This document shows positions 46,323-54,609 of a DNA stretch of 64,000 nt, one piece after another. The stretch lies in contig PCCY01000038.1 of NCBI GenBank assembly GCA_002731875.1, forward strand, positions 1 to 64,000. Reading direction: 5' to 3'. Origin of the DNA: Roseobacter sp. (GTDB lineage: Bacteria; Pseudomonadota; Alphaproteobacteria; Rhodobacterales; Rhodobacteraceae). How positions within the stretch are numbered: position 1 is the first letter of the stretch; the number at the start of each line of letters is the position of its first letter. The notes under the pieces are model-generated. The model was given only the letters and a program-made list of their open reading frames with translations, had not been told where the DNA came from and ran no database searches. A program made the translations under genes and the position numbers.

Positions 46323-46946
46323 ATGTCGAAGGAAGCACCGAAATCCATGATCCAGATCGCACGCGAAAGCGGCGCGACCGAAACAGCGCCGCCTGTCGAT
46401 CTCGGCGCACGCGTGCGCGAACTGCGCAAAGCCCGCAACTGGACCCTGGAACAGGCGGCCAACCAGGCGGGCCTGGCGCGCTCCACGCTAAGCAAGATTG
46501 AAAACGGACAGATGTCACCCACCTACGACGCCTTGAAAAAGCTTGCTGTAGGGTTGGAAATTTCAGTCCCGCAGCTTTTTACACCGCCCTCCGCAGGTCA
46601 GATAAACGGGCGCATGGCCATCACCAAGTCAGGCGATGGAACTGCCAAGGCCACGACCACCTACGAACACGAGCTGCTCGCCGATACCTTGCGCAAAAAA
46701 CAGATGCTGCCCTATCGCGCCCGTATCCGCGCCCGAAATGTCGAAGAATTCGACGGCTGGGTCCGCCATGATGGCGAAGAGTTTTTGTTCGTGCTGACCG
46801 GGGTGATCAAGCTTTACACGGAATTCTATGAGCCTGTCGAAATGCGCCGCGGCGACAGCGCCTACTACGACGCCACGATGGGGCATAACGTCGTGTCAAC
46901 CAGCGACGAAGATGCGACCATCCTTTGGGTCACTTCGCTCGCCTGA
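46323..46946 (+). CDS. XRE-family regulator with C-terminal cupin sensor domain
   Basis: The 207-residue protein has an N-terminal helix-turn-helix (about 28-80: LGARVRELRKARNWTLEQAANQAGLARSTLS and IENGQMSPTYDALKKLA) and a C-terminal cupin (about 120-207) with WVRHDGEEFLFVLTG and GDSAYYDATMGHNV. Such regulators usually sense a small metabolite and control a neighbouring catabolic operon. The divergent CoA ligase and FrnE-like genes are the obvious targets. I chose the ATG before SKEAPKS; one in-frame ATG lies 12 codons upstream inside the control region. Confidence 0.88.
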   Translation: MSKEAPKSMIQIARESGATETAPPVDLGARVRELRKARNWTLEQAANQAGLARSTLSKIENGQMSPTYDALKKLAVGLEISVPQLFTPPSAGQINGRMAITKSGDGTAKATTTYEHELLADTLRKKQMLPYRARIRARNVEEFDGWVRHDGEEFLFVLTGVIKLYTEFYEPVEMRRGDSAYYDATMGHNVVSTSDEDATILWVTSLA

Positions 46947-46959
46947 CACGCCTCGGCCT

Positions 46960-46994
46960 CTTTCATTTTGCCTTTTAAACTCTCCCCGAAGGGG
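46960..46994 (-). repeat. Inverted copy of the dispersed intergenic repeat
   Basis: Read on the minus strand: CCCCTTCGGGGAGAGTTT then AAAAGGCAAAATGAAAG. This matches the arrangement at 9756-9785 and 18877-18907. The CCCC-TTCG-GGGG part alone forms a small hairpin. It lies between the convergent ends of the XRE-cupin and YejA-like genes. Confidence 0.55.
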
Positions 46995-47063
46995 ATCGCG
47001 GCGCGCGTATCGCACAGTGTCTCGCGGCCGGGCGGATGCACACCGACAGTGCGCATTCTTCGC

Positions 47064-48884
47064 TCAGTCTTGCGGATCGAGCCACCAGACCTCAGGCATA
47101 AAATTCGGGCCATCGCCGTATAGGGGCACGTGTTCGGGGTATTTCAACGCCGAGATATGGGCGATGCGGTCTTCGGTGAATTGCCAGAACGGGATAACAT
47201 AGCGCCCCGCCGTCAGCACCCGGTCCAAAGCGTGCGTTGCGGCGATAAACTCGTCGTTGCTCTTGGCGCTCACCATCGTGTCTATCAGCGCATCGATCGC
47301 CGCGGATTTCACCCCCATCAGGTTGCGGCTTCCGGGTTGGTCCGCCGCCTCCGATCCCCAATAGTAGCGCTGCTCGCTTCCCGGGCTCAACGACAGGGCG
47401 CGGCGAAAGATCGCCATGTCAAAGTCGAATTCATTATTGCGCGCGACAAATTGTGCGTCATCCACGGCGTCGACGGTTACTGCAATACCCAACCGCTTCA
47501 ACGCCTGGATATACAATTCGGCGATCGCCATGTTTTCAGTGCTGCCCTTGGATAGAAGGATGCTGAACGCCAGGGGGGTGCCGTCCGGGCCCCGCATGGT
47601 TCCGTCCGTGGCGCTATAGCCTGCCTCGCCGAGAGATCGCATCGCCGACCGAATCCCGGCCCTGTTGCGTGCCGACCCATCTGACACAGGCAGTGCATAC
47701 CCCGCCACCGCGCCCGCGGGCAGCGTATCCTTATAGGGCGACAGCAGATCCGCCACGCGGCCCTGCGCTGGCCCGGGAAGCATCGCCAGCGGGGAGTTGG
47801 AAAAATACGACGTGATACGAGGCTGTGCGCCACCCGTCAGTGTTTCATTGATATACTCGAAGTTGAACGCGGCGATCATCGCATCACGTACTCTGATATC
47901 ATCAAACGGTGCCCGACGCGTGTTCATTACAAAACCGGTCATGCCGGACGGTTTGCTATGACGAAAGGTGGATTTGACGATGTCGCCGCGTTGCACCGCA
48001 GGGAAGTCATACTGCGTCGCCCAGGTTTCTGCATTGAACTCGCGCAGCGCAGAAATCTCTCCGGCCTTGAACGCTTCGAACAGCACGTTCGCATCGCCAT
48101 AAAAATCGAGCTTGATCTGGTCTATATTATGGGTGCCTTTGCGAAACGGCACATCTTTTCCCCAATACTCCGGATTGCGGGTCAGGGTCACCTGCTGGCC
48201 CGCCTCGTAATCGGTCACGGTATAGGGGCCCGAACCCATCGGAATTTCCGCCAGGGGGGCGTTGGCGAAATCGTGCCCTTCCCACTGGGCCTTGCTGAGA
48301 ATCGGCCGCATGCCGGCCAAGAGCGCCAGTTCGCGATTATCGGTGTTGAAGGTCATACGCACGCTGCGCGGGCCGGTCTTGGTGATGCTGCTGATCTGGG
48401 CGCGTAATCCGTGATAGCGGGGGTGCCCTTGGGTGCCCAAAAGATCATAGCTGAAGATCACGTCTTCGGGTGTAACCGGTGTGCCATCGGCAAATCGCGC
48501 TTCGGGTCGCAACGTGAACTCCACCCACGAACGGTCCTCGGGGGTTTCGATCGATTCGGCCAAAAGACCGTAAAGCGCAAAGGGTTCATCCCAAGAACGC
48601 CCCATCAAACTTTCGTGAGTAAAGAACGGTAATTGCCAAGGCGCGGTGCCTTTGCGCACGAACGGATTGAGACTGTCAAAACCGCCGGTATTGCCCAATA
48701 CGATCGAGCCACCTTTGGGCGCGTCGGGCCGCACATAGGGGAGAGACACAAAATCAGGTGGGAGAGCAGGGGTCCCATACATAGATATCCCGTGTGAGGG
48801 TTCGGCACTGGCAACCCCCGCAAAGAGAATCAGTGAAGAAACTGCCGCAACCGCCCGACACATCTGGAAAAAATAATCGGCCAT
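47064..48884 (-). CDS. Extracellular solute-binding protein, peptide/oligopeptide type (YejA-like)
   Basis: The 606-residue precursor has a Sec signal peptide (about residues 1-27, cleaved after GVASA). It then has the SBP_bac_5 fold: YGTPALPPDFVSLPYVRPDAPKGG, DSLNPFVRKG, a region with FADGTPVTPEDVIFSYDLL, and GSGPYTVTDYEAGQQVTLTRNPEYWGKD. The start of the mature protein resembles YejA, which feeds peptides or microcin C to the YejBEF importer. Here the permease and ATPase genes are missing, so it is an orphan or a partner encoded elsewhere supplies them. Confidence 0.9.
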   Translation of the reverse strand: MADYFFQMCRAVAAVSSLILFAGVASAEPSHGISMYGTPALPPDFVSLPYVRPDAPKGGSIVLGNTGGFDSLNPFVRKGTAPWQLPFFTHESLMGRSWDEPFALYGLLAESIETPEDRSWVEFTLRPEARFADGTPVTPEDVIFSYDLLGTQGHPRYHGLRAQISSITKTGPRSVRMTFNTDNRELALLAGMRPILSKAQWEGHDFANAPLAEIPMGSGPYTVTDYEAGQQVTLTRNPEYWGKDVPFRKGTHNIDQIKLDFYGDANVLFEAFKAGEISALREFNAETWATQYDFPAVQRGDIVKSTFRHSKPSGMTGFVMNTRRAPFDDIRVRDAMIAAFNFEYINETLTGGAQPRITSYFSNSPLAMLPGPAQGRVADLLSPYKDTLPAGAVAGYALPVSDGSARNRAGIRSAMRSLGEAGYSATDGTMRGPDGTPLAFSILLSKGSTENMAIAELYIQALKRLGIAVTVDAVDDAQFVARNNEFDFDMAIFRRALSLSPGSEQRYYWGSEAADQPGSRNLMGVKSAAIDALIDTMVSAKSNDEFIAATHALDRVLTAGRYVIPFWQFTEDRIAHISALKYPEHVPLYGDGPNFMPEVWWLDPQD

Positions 48885-48963
48885 TTTCGCAACAATCCCG
48901 CTTTGCCCTTGTTTTATTAGGTCATCTCTTAGCGACGCAGGCCCGCCAATTCAAACTTTAAGC

Positions 48964-48992
48964 TTGGATTACGGCGGCGAATTGCGTATAAA
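48964..48992 (+). promoter_or_regulatory. Sigma-70-type promoter of the candidate small RNA
   Basis: TTGGAT at 48964-48969 and TATAAA at 48987-48992 are separated by 17 bases, close to consensus. Transcription would start near 48999 on the plus strand, with no reading frame downstream before the terminator. Confidence 0.65.
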
Positions 48993-48998
48993 GAACTC

Positions 48999-49075
48999 AC
49001 TGCTCGATAGGTTTCTTGCCTGTATGAAACCTGCCTCAATAACTCAACGTCCGCTTCGTGCGGACGTTTTTTTTT
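48999..49075 (+). ncRNA. Candidate small RNA (or leader of the 3-hydroxybutyrate dehydrogenase gene)
   Basis: Between the promoter at 48964-48992 and a strong terminator at 49046-49075 there is room for an RNA of about 75-80 nt. It has a first stem AGGTTTC (49009-49015)/GAAACCT (49026-49032) with a 10-base loop, a single-stranded CAATAACT-type linker, and the terminator hairpin with a long U tail, the layout of Hfq-binding small RNAs. The flanking genes cannot use this terminator: the upstream gene is on the other strand and the downstream gene starts 127 bases later. An attenuated leader of the downstream gene is the alternative. Confidence 0.55.
49046..49075 (+). terminator. Strong Rho-independent terminator
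   Basis: AACGTCCGC at 49046-49054 pairs perfectly with GCGGACGTT at 49060-49068 around TTCGT, followed by nine T. It is unidirectional: on the minus strand no T-run follows. No plus-strand protein gene ends upstream within 2 kb. Confidence 0.92.
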
Positions 49076-49201
49076 GTTTTAACGTGGGGCTAAGCCAAAA
49101 ATGGCCGTCGGGTAGGGGTATCTGGGTCGATCCGCATTTAGGCGTTTTCTTTGCCAGAGGAGCGTTCCATTATGCAGTTGCAGAAAACACAGGAGAACAC
49201 C

Positions 49202-49987
49202 ATGGCCCATACCATAGATCTTTCAGGAAAAAATGCCGTTATCACCGGATCGAATTCCGGTATCGGGCTGGGTATCGCTTGGGCCTTGGCGCGGGCGGGT
49301 GCCGACGTGGTGCTGAATTCCTTCACCGATCGTGAAGAAGACCATGCGATTGCATCGAAGATAGCGACCGAAACCGGCGTCAACGCGCGCTATCTCAAGG
49401 CAGACATGTCCAAGGCTGACGAATGCCGCCAACTGATCACCGACGCAGGGTCGTGTGATATTCTGGTCAATAACGCCGGCATCCAGTACGTCGCGGCGAT
49501 TCCCGAGTTTCCGTTGGAAAAATGGGACGCGATCATAGCCATCAATCTTAGTTCTGCGTTCCACACCACGGCTGTGGCGCTACCCATGATGCGATCCGCG
49601 GGTTGGGGACGGGTCATTAACATTTCGTCGGCGCATGGTCTTACGGCATCGCCGTTCAAGGCGGCATATGTGGCGGCCAAACACGGCATTGTCGGGCTGA
49701 CGAAAACCACTGCGTTGGAAACCGCCCAGGAACCGATTACCTGTAATGCGATCTGCCCGGGATACGTTCTTACCGATATCGTGGAAAAGCAAATTCCCGA
49801 TACCATGAAAAAGTATGACATGACCCGCGACGAGGTGATCAAGAACGTCATGTTGGAGCGCCAACCAAGCAAGGAATTCGCGACGGTGGAACAATTGGGC
49901 GGCACCGCGACCTTCCTTTGTTCCAGCGCGGCTGACCAGATTACCGGGACCACCATTAGCGTAGATGGTGGTTGGACAGCGCTTTGA
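49202..49987 (+). CDS. 3-hydroxybutyrate dehydrogenase (short-chain dehydrogenase)
   Basis: The 261-residue SDR enzyme has the nucleotide motif TGSNSGIG (15-22), NNAG (90-93), catalytic Ser near 142-143 in NISSAHG and the YxxxK pair Tyr156/Lys160. Sequence blocks such as ISSAHGLTASPFKAAYVAAKHG and CPGYVLTDIVEKQIPD are those of D-3-hydroxybutyrate dehydrogenase, which oxidises 3-hydroxybutyrate to acetoacetate in polyhydroxybutyrate use. I chose the ATG 6 bases after AGGAG; an upstream ATG in frame lacks this. A patatin-like lipase/depolymerase-type gene follows 33 bp downstream, supporting a storage-polymer or lipid link. Confidence 0.9.
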   Translation: MAHTIDLSGKNAVITGSNSGIGLGIAWALARAGADVVLNSFTDREEDHAIASKIATETGVNARYLKADMSKADECRQLITDAGSCDILVNNAGIQYVAAIPEFPLEKWDAIIAINLSSAFHTTAVALPMMRSAGWGRVINISSAHGLTASPFKAAYVAAKHGIVGLTKTTALETAQEPITCNAICPGYVLTDIVEKQIPDTMKKYDMTRDEVIKNVMLERQPSKEFATVEQLGGTATFLCSSAADQITGTTISVDGGWTAL

Positions 49988-50020
49988 TCTCTCGGGGCGT
50001 CCACGGGACGGGGGATCGGC

Positions 50021-51052
50021 GTGACTAAAAAGCGTATTAATCTGGCGTTGCAGGGGGGCGGCGCACACGGTGCCTATACATGGGGAGTGCTGGACCGGTT
50101 TCTCGAAGAGAACGATCTCGAGGTTTGCGGAATTTCGGGAACGTCTGCCGGTGCGCTGAACGGAGCAGCGCTGAAAGCCGGTATGGTGAAGGGCGGCAGG
50201 CAAGCCGCCCGCGATAACCTGGCCTGGCTTTGGGCCAAGGTTTCGGCGGTTGGCGATCTGCATCTGAGCGGGTGGATGGCCCCGTTTGGTCTGGGCGCGA
50301 TCAGTCAGGCGATGGCATACAGCTTTCCCGTCGCGATGAGCACCGCAGTGACGCAGATTCTGTCGCCTTATGCCTACGGGCCGCTATACCGGAACCCGTT
50401 GCAGGATATCGTCGAAGCGTTTGACTACGATCATGTCTGCAAGGTTCAGGGACCACGCTTTTTTGTCAGCGCGACCCGGGTGCGCGATGGCAAGATCAGG
50501 GTTTTTCATGGGGATGAGATCGGGCCGGATGCTTTGCTTGCCTCGGCCTGCTTGCCCACCTTGTTTCAGGCGATTGAGATTGACGACCCCAAGACCGGGC
50601 GACGCGAAGCTTATTGGGACGGTGGCTATACCGGAAACCCGGCGCTGTTCCCTCTGTTTTCGCGGGACCTGCCCGATGATATCGTAATCATCAATATCAA
50701 CCCGCTTGAACGCGATGCCCTACCTACGACACCGCAGCAAATTCAGAACCGCATCAACGAGATCAGCTTTAATTCGAGCCTGCTGCGCGAACTGCGCGCG
50801 ATCGAATTTGTCCAGCATCTGCTGGACCACGGGATGATCCAAGAGGGTACGATGAGCCGCGTTCGGATCCACATGATTTCAGACGATGACATGATGTCAC
50901 AGTTGTCTACAGTCACGAAATCCTTTCCCAATCCGCTTGTTATCGAAGCCTTGAAAGAAGCGGGCCGCGCCTCGGCCGACAGCTTTTTGCAAGGCGATAT
51001 CGACCATGTCGGGGTGCGCAGCTCTGTCGATCTGGTCAAGATGTTCAGCTAG
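50021..51052 (+). CDS. Patatin-like phospholipase
   Basis: The 343-residue hydrolase has the oxyanion loop GGGAHGAYTWG (12-22), the nucleophile elbow GTSAG with Ser42, and the catalytic Asp in DGGYTGNPAL. It starts at GTG. In this bacterial family such genes often sit beside 3-hydroxybutyrate dehydrogenase, and the order here (dehydrogenase then patatin, 33 bp apart) suggests one operon; a role in polyhydroxybutyrate or lipid turnover is an inference. The 3' end overlaps the convergent DUF502 gene by 8 bp. Confidence 0.9.
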   Translation: MTKKRINLALQGGGAHGAYTWGVLDRFLEENDLEVCGISGTSAGALNGAALKAGMVKGGRQAARDNLAWLWAKVSAVGDLHLSGWMAPFGLGAISQAMAYSFPVAMSTAVTQILSPYAYGPLYRNPLQDIVEAFDYDHVCKVQGPRFFVSATRVRDGKIRVFHGDEIGPDALLASACLPTLFQAIEIDDPKTGRREAYWDGGYTGNPALFPLFSRDLPDDIVIININPLERDALPTTPQQIQNRINEISFNSSLLRELRAIEFVQHLLDHGMIQEGTMSRVRIHMISDDDMMSQLSTVTKSFPNPLVIEALKEAGRASADSFLQGDIDHVGVRSSVDLVKMFS

Positions 51053-51794
51053 GCGGCAGTACGTCGTTGACACTGTTGGGCGGCAGTTCATGGATCGCGG
51101 TGCTGCGCGAAGGCGGATAGACCAGACCCGCTGAAATCACGAGTTTCGCGGCGTCCTCGACAGTCATGTCGAGCTCCATGACTTCTTCTTTCGGCACAAA
51201 CAACAAAAAACCCGACGTCGGGTTGGGTGTGGTTGGAACAAAAACACCGATCAACTGCCTGCTCTCACCGGCGCGTGTTGCAATCTCTCCCTTTGCGGGG
51301 ATCGAGATGAACCCGAGGGCGAACATGCCTTTGCGCGGGTATTCGATCATGCAAGCTGTCTCAAAGCTCCGCTCGGTCTGTGCGAAAATCGTTTCCGAAA
51401 TCTGTTTGATCCCGGAATAGATTGTGCGGACCACCGGTGTGCGGTTTACCAGACTTTCGGCAAAACGAATGAATGAGCGCCCGATAATCCCCTTGGCAAG
51501 CCACCCCACGACAATGGTGAAGAACAAGAATATCACCACCCCGATGCCGCGCACGTTGATTTGCGCGGATGGGTCGAGCCCGAAATAGGTCTGGATCAAC
51601 CTGTCAGGGTGATACGCGACAGGCACCATCGGAAGCACAATCCCGTCGATCCAGCCGATCACGGTCCAGATCAACCAGATTGTCAGACCAACAGGGGCAA
51701 TAACCACCAGACCGGTCAGAAAAGACGCCCGCAATCGCGCGAACATCGTCCGGCGCGGCGTGGGCATGGTTGGCGGCGTAAAAGGCGTATTCAT
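51045..51794 (-). CDS. DUF502 family membrane protein
   Basis: The 249-residue inner-membrane protein has two hydrophobic segments (about 24-48 and 83-104) followed by a soluble domain with VVRTIYSGIKQISETIF and a conserved VFVPTTPNPTSGFLLFVP block, the hallmark of DUF502. Function unknown to me; family members occur widely in proteobacteria and chloroplasts. It converges with the patatin gene. Confidence 0.92.
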   Translation of the reverse strand: MNTPFTPPTMPTPRRTMFARLRASFLTGLVVIAPVGLTIWLIWTVIGWIDGIVLPMVPVAYHPDRLIQTYFGLDPSAQINVRGIGVVIFLFFTIVVGWLAKGIIGRSFIRFAESLVNRTPVVRTIYSGIKQISETIFAQTERSFETACMIEYPRKGMFALGFISIPAKGEIATRAGESRQLIGVFVPTTPNPTSGFLLFVPKEEVMELDMTVEDAAKLVISAGLVYPPSRSTAIHELPPNSVNDVLPPS

Positions 51795-51882
51795 TGCAGT
51801 TTTTGTTTTCTAACTAGTTAACAGGTCAGAGCTAGGGCGTTTGATACCCCGCTACAATGGAACGCCCCCATATAATTGAACT

Positions 51883-52797
51883 TTATGTGTCTTTTATTGC
51901 AAGAATTGTGGAAATTTCAGCCGCAAAGCGTGCGTTGTTGCGCACCAGCGCTATATTCGCAGTCAATGACCGGCCCTCGGTCAGTTCATAGATACGCTGT
52001 AACAGAAACGGGGTCACGTCCTTGCCTTTGACCCCTTGGGCATCAGCTTCCGCTTGGGCGGCTTGAATGATCGGGGCCAACTGGCCGACTGGAATTTCGT
52101 CTGCTGCACCAATGGGGTTCGCGATCAACTGCCCACCCCGTAACCCCATCATTATGCGGGTTTTATGAGCAGACGCGATTTGCGCTGCACTGTCCATCCG
52201 CAGCGGTGACTTCAGCGATGACGTTCTGCTCCAGAAGGCAGGAAAACTGTCTTGCCCAACCGTGATTACCGGCACACCTTGGGTTTCCAGCACCTCAAGG
52301 GTTTTGGGCACATCCAAAATCGCCTTGGCCCCGGAAGCAACCACGGTGACCGGCGTCTGTGCAAGCTCCATCAGATCGGCGGATATGTCGAAACTTTCCT
52401 CGGCACCGCGGTGTACGCCGCCGATGCCGCCCGTGGCGAACACCTCTATCCCGGCCAAGTGGGCGGCTATCATGGTCGCGGCGACGGTCGTGGCACCGGT
52501 GCCCTTGGTGGCGATGCACGCAGCGATGTCTGCGCGTGAAAGCTTGGCCACGTTGCTTGCCTGCGCAAGCTGAACAAGCTGACCGTCTTCCAGCCCGATA
52601 TGCAGGACCCCGGCCACGACCGCGATGGTTGCAGGGGTGGCCCCGGCACCGCGCACATCGGCCTCGACCAGGCGGGCGACCTCGAGGTTCTGCGGATAGG
52701 GCATGCCATGAGTGATGATCGTGCTCTCCAGAGCGACGATGGGGCGGCCTTCGGCATGGGCTTTCGCAACTTCAACAGACCGGGATAAGGGGATCAT
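51883..52797 (-). CDS. psuG: Pseudouridine-5'-phosphate glycosidase
   Basis: The 304-residue enzyme cleaves the C-C bond of pseudouridine 5'-phosphate to uracil and ribose 5-phosphate. Signature blocks: VALESTIITHGMPYPQN, the catalytic Lys region ATKGTGATTVAATM, FATGGIGGVHRGAE, and VVASGAKAILDVPKTLEVLET. The start overlaps the stop of the upstream kinase (ATGA), giving the classic kinase-glycosidase pair. Confidence 0.96.
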   Translation of the reverse strand: MIPLSRSVEVAKAHAEGRPIVALESTIITHGMPYPQNLEVARLVEADVRGAGATPATIAVVAGVLHIGLEDGQLVQLAQASNVAKLSRADIAACIATKGTGATTVAATMIAAHLAGIEVFATGGIGGVHRGAEESFDISADLMELAQTPVTVVASGAKAILDVPKTLEVLETQGVPVITVGQDSFPAFWSRTSSLKSPLRMDSAAQIASAHKTRIMMGLRGGQLIANPIGAADEIPVGQLAPIIQAAQAEADAQGVKGKDVTPFLLQRIYELTEGRSLTANIALVRNNARFAAEISTILAIKDT

Positions 52798-53678
52798 ATT
52801 TTCGTTTCTCCTGAAACATACTGCGCTGCGGCAGTCAGCGCTTGCGCCAGCGCCGCCTCAGGGTCGGCCCCGTGAAGTTCGGCGGCAATATGCGCGGCCA
52901 TAAAGGTATCGCCCGCGCCGGTGATACGGGCAACGGTGACAGAGGGCGGGCTTTGGGTCACCAGACGATCGGTCATGGCCATCGTGGCGCAATTGCCGCC
53001 GTCGGTAACCACCGCGCGCACCGCCCCGCGATCCAGCAAGGCACGTGCCGCCGTGCGGGAATCACCGAACTCCGTCTGGCACAGCAACCCTGCTTCTTCT
53101 AGGTTCACGTATAATGTTCCGCGGCTGGCCTGAAGAAAGGGCACCAGGCGCAGGGCCTTGCCGGGGGATGCAGGCGCGACACGCAGATCCGCCTGAGCCA
53201 GCAACGGGCTGTGGGCCATTATCGAAAGCAGTTCCAGCGTCAGGTTTCCATCCAATGCCACCGCACCGTGATATGGTCCGGGCAATGTGCCATCTGCAAG
53301 CGGTCGCAAGATCTTGTCGCCCGCGGCCTCAAGAGAATGGGCGTCGGCGATCGCGGCGATCAATCCGTTCGCACCCTCGACAGCCATATAGCGGTCGGTC
53401 GGCAAATCATCGGATCGGTAGATGTAGTCCGTGTTGAGCCCGCGTAGTATGCATGCGGCGATCAGTTCATCGCCTTGGGTGTCGCGCCCGACCGCGCTGA
53501 TCAAGGCGGGCGACATGCCGAACCTTGCCAGCGCCATTGCGATGTTCAACGCCACTCCGCCCGGCAGTCGGGTGATCCGCCCCGGCATATCAGAACCTTG
53601 GCGCATGGCAGTATCGGCACGGCCGATTATGTCCCACAGCACAGAGCCGATGCAAAGTATGTCTGGTACGTCCCTCAT
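52794..53678 (-). CDS. psuK: PfkB-family kinase, probable pseudouridine kinase
   Basis: The 294-residue ribokinase-fold protein has the N-terminal sugar-binding region CIGSVLWDIIGRAD and PGGVALNIAMALARFG, and the C-terminal catalytic motif TGAGDTFMAAH. Its overlap with psuG fixes the likely substrate as pseudouridine, phosphorylated before glycosidic cleavage. I chose the ATG before RDVPDILC rather than one 12 codons earlier because family alignment begins there. Together the pair recycles pseudouridine from RNA breakdown. No dedicated transporter lies adjacent. Confidence 0.9.
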   Translation of the reverse strand: MRDVPDILCIGSVLWDIIGRADTAMRQGSDMPGRITRLPGGVALNIAMALARFGMSPALISAVGRDTQGDELIAACILRGLNTDYIYRSDDLPTDRYMAVEGANGLIAAIADAHSLEAAGDKILRPLADGTLPGPYHGAVALDGNLTLELLSIMAHSPLLAQADLRVAPASPGKALRLVPFLQASRGTLYVNLEEAGLLCQTEFGDSRTAARALLDRGAVRAVVTDGGNCATMAMTDRLVTQSPPSVTVARITGAGDTFMAAHIAAELHGADPEAALAQALTAAAQYVSGETKI

Positions 53679-53790
53679 GGCGCACCTTGTGCCCAGACCA
53701 GGCTGGTTGCGCAAGCCCCGTTAGGGGATGGGTTGTACGGCAGAGCGCAGCGGTGGTGTGGTGCGCTGTATCGACAAGGCGCGCAACCGA

Positions 53791-54609
53791 CTATTTCTGG
53801 GGAACCGCGAAAGTCAGGGATGCCCAAAGGCTTTCCCATTGCGGACTGTCTTTGGTCTTACCCACATCGGGGGCAGGGCGCAGCACGACTGAATCAACCA
53901 TGTAAGTCATGCCAGGGACCACCGGAAACGTCGCGTGGCCGTTATCATCGGTACGGTATTTGGTAACCGTGACCTGTTTGTCGGCATCACGTTCGTAGAC
54001 TTCGATCTGCACGTCCTGGCGGGGAGCCTGCTGATAGGTCAGAGCGATTTCCATCTGATCGTTGAAATCCGCGTCGTAGGGGTTGGTGATTGCCGTCAAT
54101 TCGGTTTCCATACCCATCGCGCTGTCGTTGCCCCGCCCGTCGCCGACCGCGATCAGCGCTTTTGAATAGCGGCTGTAGCGTTCGCGCACGTGGTCTTGCG
54201 GATATCCCGCTGCCTGGTGTTCGGCGACGGCGGTTTTGAAGTCCTTGTGTTCGGTGAAGCCGACAAAGGTTTCCCAGTCGTCGTACACCAGAGAGGTCGG
54301 CGATGCCTCGTGAACCACGGTCAGCAATCCGTCGCGCGGCGGAGCGATAATACGCAACGCGGGGATGTCGCCCAGACGACCCGCGACCGGCACGACCTTG
54401 CCTTCAAAGCTGAGATCGAACCGGTTGGTGCGATTGGGAAAATACGGGAGCTTGGCCCCGTCGAAAAGCTGGCCGTTGCGCAAGTCAGTTGTCATTTCAG
54501 CACCGGGCTGTACTTGATACGCGGGTGCCTCTAGCCAATATTCGTGCGCCGTGGCCGCGGAAGCTGATACAGCACAGACGACAGCGATAACAAAACGGGA
54601 TAAAAACAT
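53791..54609 (-). CDS. Secreted DUF4198-type protein, possible metal uptake partner
   Basis: The 272-residue precursor has a signal peptide ending in SASAATA, then HEYWLEAPAYQVQPG and a beta-rich domain with DNGHATFPVVPGMTYMV near the end. DUF4198 proteins are periplasmic and often sit next to nickel or cobalt transport genes. It is divergent from a HupE/UreJ-type permease gene, and the two ATG start codons share the bases CATG at 54607-54610. The start is firm because no other Met allows a signal peptide. Metal role is inferred from context. Confidence 0.82.
   Translation of the reverse strand: MFLSRFVIAVVCAVSASAATAHEYWLEAPAYQVQPGAEMTTDLRNGQLFDGAKLPYFPNRTNRFDLSFEGKVVPVAGRLGDIPALRIIAPPRDGLLTVVHEASPTSLVYDDWETFVGFTEHKDFKTAVAEHQAAGYPQDHVRERYSRYSKALIAVGDGRGNDSAMGMETELTAITNPYDADFNDQMEIALTYQQAPRQDVQIEVYERDADKQVTVTKYRTDDNGHATFPVVPGMTYMVDSVVLRPAPDVGKTKDSPQWESLWASLTFAVPQK

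Noticed and set aside
51883..53678. Ribose or inosine-uridine hydrolase operon
   Set aside because: The glycosidase blocks are those of PsuG, not of nucleoside hydrolases; the overlap with a PfkB kinase fits pseudouridine breakdown.
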